Of a DNA stretch of 64,000 nucleotides, positions 41,140 to 49,417 are shown in pieces; the stretch's first letter is position 1, and each line of letters begins with the position of its first letter. The DNA is from Alphaproteobacteria bacterium (GTDB lineage: Bacteria; Myxococcota_A; UBA796; CAJQPC01), in assembly GCA_020632795.1 (NCBI GenBank), contig JACKEV010000006.1:678501-742500 (forward strand). The letters run 5' to 3'. The notes under the pieces were generated by a model that was not told the origin of the DNA, did no database searches, and was given only the letters and a program-made list of their open reading frames with translations. The position numbers and the translations under genes are program-made.

Positions 41140-41472
41140 ATGACCATCCCCGGACTCCCTGGCGCCTCTGAGCCGACCTTCCGCACCCGTGACCGGTCGC
41201 TGTTCTCCTTGGACATGCTGGTGCGAGAGGTCTGTGAACGGCTGGTGGACGACGGTCTCAACGTCTCCCCCCGGGTGGCCAAGGCGGCCATCCAGTGCGC
41301 CCGGCGGTGGATCTGTGAGCGCGAGGAGCTGGACGTGGACGCCCTCTCGCTGCTGGTCTCCCGGGACCTGCGGCACCACCGGGTGCTGCTCATCCCCGAC
41401 ATGGTCTCCGAGGTGCTGGTGACCTACGTGCGCCTGGTCATCGAGCTGGACGTCGCCGAGGTGATGGGCTGA
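41140..41472 (+). CDS. Small helical hypothetical protein
   Basis: 110 residues, ATG preceded by GGAACCGGAG. Highly helical, no signal peptide, no membrane segment. One stretch (LVREVCERLVDDGLNVSPRV) could be a helix pair. No recognised motif. It stands alone between the porin and the kinase gene, on the strand of the porin with a 60-bp gap, and converges with the kinase gene. Confidence 0.65.
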   Translation: MTIPGLPGASEPTFRTRDRSLFSLDMLVREVCERLVDDGLNVSPRVAKAAIQCARRWICEREELDVDALSLLVSRDLRHHRVLLIPDMVSEVLVTYVRLVIELDVAEVMG

Positions 41473-41491
41473 ACCGCCCGAGGCGGCGCGC

Positions 41492-43507
41492 CTACTGGGA
41501 CACCCCCACGTACTGGGGGCTGAACCCGTTCTTGTAGGTCAGCGAGGGACCGCCGCCAGGGGGGTCGGCCTTGACGTGGTACTGGAGGCCGCTGGTGTAG
41601 GTGCCGTCGATCTTGATCTGGGCGGAGTAGCTGGTCCCGCTGCCCCGCATGGGCGTGCGCTGGTACGCGCCGCCGCCGCTGGGCCGGTAGAACAGGGTCA
41701 CCGTCCAGCCGGGCTCGGGCAGGGTGACCGCGATCACAAGCGGGTTGTTCAGCTTGGCCGTGGCGGGCGGCTTGTGGACGATGCTGGCCGGCTTGACGTT
41801 GAGCGTCGGATCGACCTCGGCGACGCCGTCGTCCGGGTCCTTGGGGGTCCCCACCTGCGGGTCCTTGGGCGGATCCTTGGGGTCGTCGGTGGCCGGGTTC
41901 CGGGGCGGGGGGTCCTTCGGGGACTCGACCGGCGGATCCTTGGGCGGGGGGTCCTTCGGCGGGTCGACGGGCGGGTCGACGGGCGGGTCGACGGGCGGGT
42001 CCAACACCGGATCAACGGGCCCCACGTCGATGGGCCCCACGGGGTCCTCAGGCTGGGTGAGGCCGTCCTCGGGGGGGGTGTCTGAGGTCGCGTTCTGCCG
42101 CGGGACCACCACCACCAGGATGAGGATCAGCGCGACCAGGGCCAGCGCCGCGATGCTCGCCGTGATCCAGAACTCAATGGAGAGCGGGCGGCTCTCGGAG
42201 GCGGTGGTCGGCGGCCGGGTCTCGAGGGGCCGGAGCGGCGGGCCGGGGGGGAGGGACTCCTCCTCGGTGGGCTCGTCGACCGGCGGCAGCGGCGCGGGGG
42301 TCAGCAGGCGGGCCGGGCGGAGCTGCGCGATGTTGGGGGCGGCCCCGGCGGGGCGGGGGGGCGGCAGGTGGCCCTGGATGGGCAGGTCGTCGACGATGCC
42401 CGTGTCCTCGGGCACCGCGGTCTCGCCGGTGGTGGCCTGGTCGATGCCCGGGTAGTCGTGCCCGGCGGGGACGATCGTGCCGCCCCGGTTGGGCTCGGAG
42501 GCGATGCCGTCGACGTCGCTGTCCAGATCGGAGTCGAAGTCCGACTCCATGTCGCCGTCTTCGTAGCCACCGATGCTGGTGTTCCCCGCGATGCCGCCAG
42601 GCGCGGCGCGGCCGATGGTGCGGGGGTCGATGCGGTCGAAGGTGTTGTCGTGCTTGGGCGGCAGCGCGAGGGGCGGGGTCTCCGGCGGGTCGTCGGGCAG
42701 ATCCTCCAGGGCCTCGCGGCAGGCCTTGGCCATGGCCGCCGCGTCCTCGTAGCGCTCCTCGCGGTTGTAGCGGGTGGCCTTCTTGATGATGTCGCCGATC
42801 CGAGGATCGATGTCCGACATCATCGACTCGTCCATGTCCGCCGCGAACAGGTCCACCGGGGTCTTGTCGGTGAGGATCGAGTAGAGGGTGGCCCCCACCG
42901 AGTAGACGTCGGCGCGCTGGTCGACGCTCTTGGCGTCCTGGCGCTGCTCGGGCGCCATGAAGCCCCAGGTGCCCATCACCGCGCCCGTCTTGGTGAGGCC
43001 GTCGTCCTCGTCCTCCCAGCGGCGCATCTGGGCGATGCCGAAGTCGGTGATGCGGATGTCGCCGTCGGTGGTCAGCAGGATGTTGTGGGGCTTGATGTCC
43101 CGGTGCACGACGCCGCGGGAGTGGGCCACCTTCAAGGCGTCGAGCATCTTGATGGTGACCTCCGTCGCCATCTTGGGCGGGATGGGCCCGCACTCCCGCA
43201 CCCGGTCGAGCAGGGAGCCGCCCTCGACCATCTCCATCACGATGAAGATGCGGTTGCCGTCCGAGCCGATGTCGTGGACCGAGACGATGTTGCGGTGGTG
43301 CAGCATCGCCATCGTGGAGGCCTCGGCCTCGAAGCGGGACTTGAGGCTCTTGCGCTTGGCCAGCGCCGGAGAGAGCACCTTGATCGCGCGATATACCTGG
43401 AGTCGAGCGTCGAAGCCCCGGTACACGGTGGCCATGCCACCGACCCCGAGCACCGAGATCAATCGGTAGCGACCCTCAGCCAGGGGCGGTGCAGCCTCAC
43501 CTCGCAA
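41492..43507 (-). CDS. Membrane Ser/Thr protein kinase (PknB-type)
   Basis: 671 residues. Kinase domain about 12-280: glycine loop LGVGGMATVYRG, catalytic HRDIKPHNILL and DFGIAQ, all intact. A long acidic/Pro-rich juxtamembrane region (about 285-445) is followed by a membrane helix ('WITASIAALALVALILILVV', about 447-467). A PVDPP/KDPP repeat region (about 485-560) leads to a C-terminal extracytoplasmic beta domain of about 100 residues ending TYKNGFSPQYVGVSQ. It likely phosphorylates Thr residues read by FHA proteins such as those in this window. The start is TTG with a weak GGGGAAG ribosome site; the true start may differ slightly. Confidence 0.92.
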   Translation of the reverse strand: MRGEAAPPLAEGRYRLISVLGVGGMATVYRGFDARLQVYRAIKVLSPALAKRKSLKSRFEAEASTMAMLHHRNIVSVHDIGSDGNRIFIVMEMVEGGSLLDRVRECGPIPPKMATEVTIKMLDALKVAHSRGVVHRDIKPHNILLTTDGDIRITDFGIAQMRRWEDEDDGLTKTGAVMGTWGFMAPEQRQDAKSVDQRADVYSVGATLYSILTDKTPVDLFAADMDESMMSDIDPRIGDIIKKATRYNREERYEDAAAMAKACREALEDLPDDPPETPPLALPPKHDNTFDRIDPRTIGRAAPGGIAGNTSIGGYEDGDMESDFDSDLDSDVDGIASEPNRGGTIVPAGHDYPGIDQATTGETAVPEDTGIVDDLPIQGHLPPPRPAGAAPNIAQLRPARLLTPAPLPPVDEPTEEESLPPGPPLRPLETRPPTTASESRPLSIEFWITASIAALALVALILILVVVVPRQNATSDTPPEDGLTQPEDPVGPIDVGPVDPVLDPPVDPPVDPPVDPPKDPPPKDPPVESPKDPPPRNPATDDPKDPPKDPQVGTPKDPDDGVAEVDPTLNVKPASIVHKPPATAKLNNPLVIAVTLPEPGWTVTLFYRPSGGGAYQRTPMRGSGTSYSAQIKIDGTYTSGLQYHVKADPPGGGPSLTYKNGFSPQYVGVSQ
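41959..42001 (-). repeat. 12-bp tandem repeat encoding DPPV units
   Basis: Three and a half in-frame copies of gcgggtcgacgg encode successive PPVD units in the extracytoplasmic stalk of the Ser/Thr kinase. As in the LRR lipoproteins, copy number could vary without frameshift. Confidence 0.75.
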
Positions 43508-43628
43508 ATCGACTTCCCCAGACAGGCAACAGCAACCCTAACACGGGCTAATGCGGGAATCCTTACAGGGCCCGGTGGTGGGAGAGGGGGACCCTCACCA
43601 GCCCTAACCCGGGTCCCGGGGGTGCGCC

Positions 43629-44060
43629 TCACCAACGGGCCTCCTCCCACAGGCCCAGGAGCCCGATCCCCCCGGCGCCGAGGCGCGCGATGAGCGGCGC
43701 GGCGGGGCCCCGGAGGTGGCGCACCGGGACGTGGGTGGTCGCGTCCAGCTCGCGGATCAGGGCTGGGGCGTCGGGGCGGTCGCTGACGTAGAGCGCGGCG
43801 TCCACCCCTGGCGGCACCAAGGAGAACAGGGCATCGAAGATGCCGATGGGATCGCCCTCACGGAAGAACGCCCGCGCAGAGAAGCGGTAGCCCAGCGCGG
43901 CCTCGGCGCGATCGAGGGCGGCCCGATCCCCGGCCACCAGCGCCGCCGGCACGACCCGGGGGGGCAGGCGATCGAGGGCAGCCAGCGGGAGGGTGGAGCG
44001 GGGCGGGTCGCTCGACGCGTCCACCAGCCCGGAGGGGACATCGACGATGAAGATCTCCAT
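43629..44060 (-). CDS. Hypothetical protein
   Basis: 143 residues starting MEIFIVDVPSG. Alternating hydrophobic strands and helices suggest a small alpha/beta fold; no conserved catalytic motif is visible. It is followed by the kinase gene on the same strand after about 120 bp and diverges from the phosphoglycerate-dehydrogenase-like gene. No family recognised. Gene reality is supported by the clean ATG start and lack of a competing frame. Confidence 0.55.
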   Translation of the reverse strand: MEIFIVDVPSGLVDASSDPPRSTLPLAALDRLPPRVVPAALVAGDRAALDRAEAALGYRFSARAFFREGDPIGIFDALFSLVPPGVDAALYVSDRPDAPALIRELDATTHVPVRHLRGPAAPLIARLGAGGIGLLGLWEEARW

Positions 44061-44152
44061 AGCGGCGCTCCGCTCGTCCGCCGCTCCGGCTTGTGGGCGG
44101 CTCGGCGACAGGCTACCAGCGGCAGCCTGACCTCACGTCTTCGGAGTGCCAA

Positions 44153-45469
44153 GTGCCCCGCATCCTTACCGGCCCGCTGACCCGGGCGATGATCGTCGAG
44201 AAGCCCCATTCCGCCCTGGACGAGCGGCTGACCGCCGGCGGCTTCCAGGTCACCCGCGTCGATCGCAGCCCCGACGAGGACGAGCTGATCGCCCTGATGG
44301 CCGAGCACCGCCCCCACGTGCTCTTCAAGCGCTCGCGGGTCCCGGTGACCCGGCGGGTGATCGAGGCGGCCGACGACCTCGTGGCCATCCAGCTCTGCTC
44401 CATCGGCGACGACTCCATCGACAAGCAGGCCGCCGCCGATCGGGGGATCCTGGTCTTCAACGACCCCGTCTCCAACGGCCGCTCGGTCGTCGAGCTGGTC
44501 GTGGGCCACCTCGTGGGGCTCTCCCGCCGGCTGTACGAGACCTGTCCGGCGACCGCCGCCGGGGTGTGGGAGAAGTCCAGCGACGAGCGCTACGAGATCC
44601 GCGACAAGGTGCTGGGCGTGCTGGGCCTGGGCAACATCGGGCGCTCGGTGGCCCGGGTGGCCGACGCTCTGGGCATGGAGGTGATCTTCTACGACAACCG
44701 CACCGTGGCCCAGGAGGTGGGCCAGGAGATGGGGTGGACCCTGGCGGACTCCATGGAGACCCTGTTCCGCGGCGCGGACGCGGTGACGGTCCACCTCTCG
44801 GCCACCGACGTGTCCGGGGCGTCCAACGCCGGCTGCCTCACCCGGGAGCTGCTGCTCTCCACCGGCCAGGGCCGGCCTCAGAACAGCCCTCGCCTGTTCC
44901 TCAACCTCTCCCGGGGCTTCCTGCACAGCACCGAGGATCTGCTCGAGGCGGTGCGTTCCGGGGCCATCCGGCGCGCGGCGGTGGACGTCTACCCCGAGGA
45001 GCCGCGGGGCAACGGGCCGGGCTGGGCCAACCCCTACGCTGACGAGCCCCGCATCGCCACCACCCCGCACATCGGGGCGGCGACCCAGGAGGCCCAGCCC
45101 CGCATCGCGAAGCGGGTGGCCCGCACCCAGCTCACCTTCTCCCACCACGCCGCGATCCGGGAGTGCGTGTTCTCGCCCCGCACCCGGATCTCGATGGTGG
45201 ACGGCCACCACGACGGCCGGGCGGTGCTCATGGTGGCCCACTCCACGGAGCGGGGCACCAAGAAGGCCCTCGACGACGCGATCTACGAGGCTGAAGCCAA
45301 CAACCTGCGCTCCCAGCACCGCGACTTCGAGCAGTGGGGCCTGGCCATCGACGTGAGCCTTCTGGACCGGCCGCTGTCGGAGCCGCAGCTTCGGGCCATC
45401 GCCGAGCACACCACCGCGATCACAGGGGATCCCGACGCGGTGCGCCTGGTGCGGCAGATCACCGCCTGA
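44153..45469 (+). CDS. serA: D-3-phosphoglycerate dehydrogenase-like 2-hydroxyacid dehydrogenase
   Basis: 438 residues from GTG 44153 (GGAG 7 bases upstream). Typical D-isomer dehydrogenase: NAD fold GVLGLGNIGRSVARVADALG (about 156-175), catalytic Arg in LNLSRGFLHS, Glu in AAVDVYPEEP and His in TPHIGAATQEA. A C-terminal region of about 100 residues (RAVLMVAHSTERGTKKALDD and after) could be a small regulatory domain; it is not an obvious ACT domain. The likely reaction is oxidation of 3-phosphoglycerate in serine synthesis, but another 2-hydroxyacid is possible. The long insert with TGQGRPQNSP is unusual. Confidence 0.83.
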   Translation: MPRILTGPLTRAMIVEKPHSALDERLTAGGFQVTRVDRSPDEDELIALMAEHRPHVLFKRSRVPVTRRVIEAADDLVAIQLCSIGDDSIDKQAAADRGILVFNDPVSNGRSVVELVVGHLVGLSRRLYETCPATAAGVWEKSSDERYEIRDKVLGVLGLGNIGRSVARVADALGMEVIFYDNRTVAQEVGQEMGWTLADSMETLFRGADAVTVHLSATDVSGASNAGCLTRELLLSTGQGRPQNSPRLFLNLSRGFLHSTEDLLEAVRSGAIRRAAVDVYPEEPRGNGPGWANPYADEPRIATTPHIGAATQEAQPRIAKRVARTQLTFSHHAAIRECVFSPRTRISMVDGHHDGRAVLMVAHSTERGTKKALDDAIYEAEANNLRSQHRDFEQWGLAIDVSLLDRPLSEPQLRAIAEHTTAITGDPDAVRLVRQITA

Positions 45470-47263
45470 TCAATCCTCGGCGGGGGGCTCCTTCGCGGGG
45501 GCCTCCGTCACCTTCTTGCGGCGCGGCTTGCGGCGCTTCCGGTTGGCGCTGTCGTCGGCCGACTCGTCGTCCGCAGGCTCCGCCTCGGCGGAGGCCTCGG
45601 ACGGGGCCTCCGCAGCAGGGGCCTCCTCAGCGGGGGTCTCCTTGGGCTTGGAGGCGCGGGAGCGGCGCTTCCGGGGAGCGGGCTCCTCGGCGGGCGCCTC
45701 GGCCACGACCTCGGCGGGGGGCTCCTCGGCGGGGGCCGTCTCAGCGGGGGCCGCCTCAGCGGGGGCCTCCTTGGGCTTGCGGGAGCGCGAGCGGCGCTTC
45801 CGGGAGGACGCCTCTGCGGCCTTCTCAGGGGTCTTCTCTGACGCCTTCTCGGGGGCCTTCTCGGCGGGCTCCGGGGCGGGTTCGGGTGCCGCGGACGCCT
45901 TGGCGGGCTCGTCCTTCGGGGGCGCCTCGGGCTGCGCCTTCTCAGGCTTGCCGTTGCGGCGGCCGCCGTTCTTCGGGCCCTTGCCCTTGTCGCCGCCGTC
46001 AGGGCCGGTCAGCTCCCAGGCGATGATCTCCTCGATGGCCCGGGTCCTGCCGCGATCGTCGAACAGCAGCTCGGCGAGGTCGGCGGTCTGCTTCCCAAGC
46101 TTGACCCCCAACTCGCGCAGGCGCTTGAGGTAGACCTGATCGAGGACGCCCATCAGCTCGGGCGCGGTCTTCCTGATCTCGAACGACGCGAAGAACGAGC
46201 GCACCGGGTCGCCGTCGGAGTGCAGGAACACCATTCCCCGGTGCAGCGCGTTGACCAGGCTCTTGATGCGGCGGCTGGACAGCGCGGGGTTGTTCTTGTG
46301 CTTCTTGACCAGATCCTGGGTGACCCACTGCAGGTTCACCCGGCGCTTGGACTCGGCGCGCTCGGCCACGTCCGCGACCAGCTCGGCGCAGAGCTGCGCG
46401 CGCAGGGCGCGGGTGAGCGGCTCCAGCTCCTCGCCGGCGAGCAGGTCGTACATGCGCCGGGCCTCACCGCCCAGCTCGGTCAGGGGCTTGTCGTTGGGCT
46501 GGGCCTCGGCGGCGTCCGGGGTGTCGACCCGGTAGCCGCCGCCCTTGTGGTCCTTCTCCAGGCGGACGATGCCCTGGCGCTGGCAGAACTCCAGGAAGCG
46601 GGTGAGCGAGGTGAAGCCCAGATCGTTCTCGGAGAACGCAGGCTCCTTGCGCAGGATGTGCTCCTTGAGGATGGAGGAGAACACCGGCGCGGGGTCGTCG
46701 CGCTGGATGGACTCCAGGGCCTCGGTGACCAGCTCCATCGCCTCCTCGCGGGACAGCTCGTTCGTGGAGTCGTCGCGCCCGCGGCGGGAGCGGGTGGTGC
46801 GCTGCTTGCGCAGCGTGTCGTAGAAGACGAACTCGTCGCAGGCCTCGACGATGAGGCGGGACGTGCTGCGCCGGGTGCCGCAGCCGAGCACGCGCTTGTT
46901 CAGCTCGCGCAGCTTGGTGATCAGCGGCGTGAAGTCGGAGTCCCCGGACACGATGACGAAGGTGTCGACGTAGTCCTTGGTGAAGGCCAACTCCATGCAG
47001 TCGACGACCAGCGCCACGTCGGCGCGGTTCTTGTCGTTCATGCCGTGGGCGCTCAGCTCATGCAGCGAGACCCCCTCGAACAGCAGGCTCTTCTTGTAGC
47101 GGGCGTAGCGGCCCCAGTCGGCGTAGGAGCGGGCGACCAGCAGCCGGCCCTTCTCCCGGAGGCGGTTCATGATCAGGCCGATGTCGAGCTTGCCCAGGCC
47201 CTCCTTCTCGACGCCTGTGGCGATGTTCTCGAAGTCGATCAATACGGCGAGGTTGTTTTCCAA
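45470..47263 (-). CDS. NYN-domain ribonuclease-like protein with LOTUS (OST-HTH) domain and basic tail
   Basis: 597 residues. NYN (PIN-like) domain about 1-155: LIDFENI, DVALVVDCME and IVSGDSDFTPLI give the acidic catalytic cluster. A LOTUS/OST-HTH domain sits at about 170-250 (EAMELVTEALESIQRDDPAPV). A second helical domain spans about 260-410. The last 180 residues are low-complexity, three copies of an RKRRSR...KPKE.PAE pattern in an Ala/Glu/Pro background. NYN-LOTUS proteins such as LabA-like and MARF1-type factors bind and cut RNA. The tail should also bind nucleic acid. Cytoplasmic; converges with the serA-like gene with no gap. Confidence 0.88.
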   Translation of the reverse strand: MENNLAVLIDFENIATGVEKEGLGKLDIGLIMNRLREKGRLLVARSYADWGRYARYKKSLLFEGVSLHELSAHGMNDKNRADVALVVDCMELAFTKDYVDTFVIVSGDSDFTPLITKLRELNKRVLGCGTRRSTSRLIVEACDEFVFYDTLRKQRTTRSRRGRDDSTNELSREEAMELVTEALESIQRDDPAPVFSSILKEHILRKEPAFSENDLGFTSLTRFLEFCQRQGIVRLEKDHKGGGYRVDTPDAAEAQPNDKPLTELGGEARRMYDLLAGEELEPLTRALRAQLCAELVADVAERAESKRRVNLQWVTQDLVKKHKNNPALSSRRIKSLVNALHRGMVFLHSDGDPVRSFFASFEIRKTAPELMGVLDQVYLKRLRELGVKLGKQTADLAELLFDDRGRTRAIEEIIAWELTGPDGGDKGKGPKNGGRRNGKPEKAQPEAPPKDEPAKASAAPEPAPEPAEKAPEKASEKTPEKAAEASSRKRRSRSRKPKEAPAEAAPAETAPAEEPPAEVVAEAPAEEPAPRKRRSRASKPKETPAEEAPAAEAPSEASAEAEPADDESADDSANRKRRKPRRKKVTEAPAKEPPAED

Positions 47264-47417
47264 GGTGTTCCTTATGCGTCCCGTTGTGGTGCGTTGGACG
47301 GCGTCGCATGCGCTCTAGCCAAGCGCGGTGTCCACGGCAAGCGCCGCGCCCCGGCGATCCCGACCGGTTAGAGGGGAGGGGAGCGGGCGCCCCATCGCCT
47401 GCGAGGAGCGCGGACCC

Positions 47418-48245
47418 ATGCTTGACTTCGCCCGCTTTGACGGGGCCAGCCGCTACATCGCGGATCCCGACCTCACCGCCGCGGTGAACGCGGCCGTCGC
47501 CCTGGAGCGCCCGCTGCTGGTCAAGGGCGAGCCGGGCACCGGCAAGACCATGCTGGCCTACGCGGTGGCCGAGGCCCTGGGCATGCCGCTCATCACCTGG
47601 CACATCAAGTCGACCACCAAGGCGGTCGAGGGCCTCTACACCTACGACGTCGTCCAGCGCCTGAACGACGCCCGCTTCGGCGACGGCGACGTCTCCGACA
47701 TCCGGCGCTACATCCGCTACGGCCCGATGGGGCAGGCCTTCGCCAGCGAGCAGCGCGTGGTCCTGCTCATCGACGAGATCGACAAGGCCGATCTGGAGTT
47801 CCCCAACGACCTGCTCCGCGAGCTGGACGAGATGCGGTTCACGATCCCCGAGCTGGACGAGACCGTCGAGGCCCGCTTCCGCCCGGTGACCCTCATCACC
47901 TCCAACGCCGAGAAGGAGCTGCCCGACGCGTTCCTGCGGCGCTGCGTGTTCCACTACATCGCCTTCCCCGATCGCGACCGGCTCTCGCAGATCGTGAGCG
48001 TCCACCACCCCGAGCTGGACGAGCAGCTGGTCAAGGCCGCGCTGGACCGCTTCTACGCCCTGCGCAAGCTCGACGGCATGCGCAAGAAGCCCTCCACCTC
48101 CGAGCTTCTGGACTGGCTCATCGTGCTGGCCCGCGCGGGGGTGGACGTCGATCGGATCCGGGGCTCCATGCCCTTCCTGGGGGTCCTGCTCAAGCAGGAG
48201 GATGACCTGGAGCTGCTGGCCTCCCGCCGCCGTCGGGGCATGTGA
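47418..48245 (+). CDS. MoxR-type AAA+ ATPase
   Basis: 275 residues from the ATG at 47418 (GAGGAG upstream); longer extensions are rejected. Walker A GEPGTGKTML (about 36), Walker B VVLLIDEIDKAD, sensor 1 TSNAEKELPDAFLRRC. MoxR ATPases act as chaperones with VWA proteins to activate or assemble enzyme complexes. The next gene, a VWA protein, starts inside this stop (TGATG), confirming the usual MoxR-VWA pair. Target complex unknown. The divergent neighbour is the NYN-LOTUS gene. Confidence 0.93.
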   Translation: MLDFARFDGASRYIADPDLTAAVNAAVALERPLLVKGEPGTGKTMLAYAVAEALGMPLITWHIKSTTKAVEGLYTYDVVQRLNDARFGDGDVSDIRRYIRYGPMGQAFASEQRVVLLIDEIDKADLEFPNDLLRELDEMRFTIPELDETVEARFRPVTLITSNAEKELPDAFLRRCVFHYIAFPDRDRLSQIVSVHHPELDEQLVKAALDRFYALRKLDGMRKKPSTSELLDWLIVLARAGVDVDRIRGSMPFLGVLLKQEDDLELLASRRRRGM

Positions 48246-49417
48246 TGGCGGAGGCGGCGGGCCGGATCTTCCAGCCGCTCCTGTTCAACCTGCGCGCCAA
48301 GGGCGTGCCGGTCGGCCTCAACGAGTGGCTGGCCTTCCTCGACGGGCTTCGGAAGGGCCTCGCCCGCGATCTGGACGGCGTCTACCGCCTGGCGCGGGCC
48401 CTGCTCGTCCACACCGAGGCGCACTACGACGCCTTCGACCTCGCCTTCAACGCCAGCTTCGCGGGGGTCGAGCTGCACCCCGAGCTGAAGGCAGCGCTCG
48501 ACGCCTGGCTGAACAACCCCCGGATCTTCGACGAGAACCGCGAGGCGGGCGTCCACGGCTTCGAGAGCCTGGAGGCCCTGATGGAGGCGCTGCGCAAGAC
48601 CCTGGACGAGCAGCAGAGCCGCCACGAGGGCGGCAACCGCTGGGTCGGCACCGGCGGCACCTCGCCCTACGGCAACAGCGGGCGGGCCAACCAGGGCGTG
48701 CGGGTCGGCGGGGCCAGCAGCGGCGGGCGCGCGGGCATCGCCATGCAGGATCGGGCCTGGGCCAACTACCGCACCGACCTCACCCTGGACGTGCGCCAGA
48801 TGAAGGTGGCGCTGCGGGCCCTGCGCAAGCTCGCCCGCGAGGGCACCGAGGTCCTCGATCTGGACGAGACCATCAGCGAGACCGCGCGCAACGGCGGCGA
48901 GATCGACCTCGTCTTCGATCGGGAGCGGGCCAACCGGGTGCGGCTGGTGTTGATGATGGACGCGGGGGGCTCGATGGCGCCCCACTACAAGCTCGTCTCC
49001 CAGCTCTTCACCGCCGCCCAGGAGCTGAAGACCTTCAAGACCTTCGAGCACTACTACTTCCACAACTGCGTCTACAACTGGCTCTACACCGACTACGAGA
49101 ACTTCGAGCGCCAGCCCACCCGCGACGTGCTCGCGCAGCTCACCCCTCAGCACCGCCTCATCATGGTCGGGGATGCCTCGATGGCGCCTTGGGAGTTGTT
49201 CTCCAACTATGCGGGGTTCGGGGACAATTCTCCATCTGGCCTCGACTGGCTGCGGCGCCTGTCGGCCCGCTGCCCCTCCAGCGTCTGGCTCAACCCCGAC
49301 CCCGAGCGGTACTGGAACCACCCCACGGTCCGCGCCATCGGCCAGCTCTTCCCCATGCACCCCCTGACGGTGGACGGCCTGCGGGCGGCGGTGAAGCACC
49401 TGCGGAGGGTCCGCTGA
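48245..49417 (+). CDS. VWA-domain (CoxE-like) protein, MoxR partner
   Basis: 390 residues. The VWA metal-ion-dependent adhesion site MMDAGGSM (D-x-G-x-S, about 239-243) is followed by the family's later Asp/Thr region. The N-terminal 230 residues are helical with a Gly-rich loop (GGTSPYGNSGRANQG). No signal peptide, so cytoplasmic, as for CoxE/YehP-type partners. Start ATG at 48245 overlaps the MoxR stop by one base. The 3' end overlaps or abuts the TPR lipoprotein gene. Together they form a MoxR-VWA-TPR set. Confidence 0.9.
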   Translation: MAEAAGRIFQPLLFNLRAKGVPVGLNEWLAFLDGLRKGLARDLDGVYRLARALLVHTEAHYDAFDLAFNASFAGVELHPELKAALDAWLNNPRIFDENREAGVHGFESLEALMEALRKTLDEQQSRHEGGNRWVGTGGTSPYGNSGRANQGVRVGGASSGGRAGIAMQDRAWANYRTDLTLDVRQMKVALRALRKLAREGTEVLDLDETISETARNGGEIDLVFDRERANRVRLVLMMDAGGSMAPHYKLVSQLFTAAQELKTFKTFEHYYFHNCVYNWLYTDYENFERQPTRDVLAQLTPQHRLIMVGDASMAPWELFSNYAGFGDNSPSGLDWLRRLSARCPSSVWLNPDPERYWNHPTVRAIGQLFPMHPLTVDGLRAAVKHLRRVR

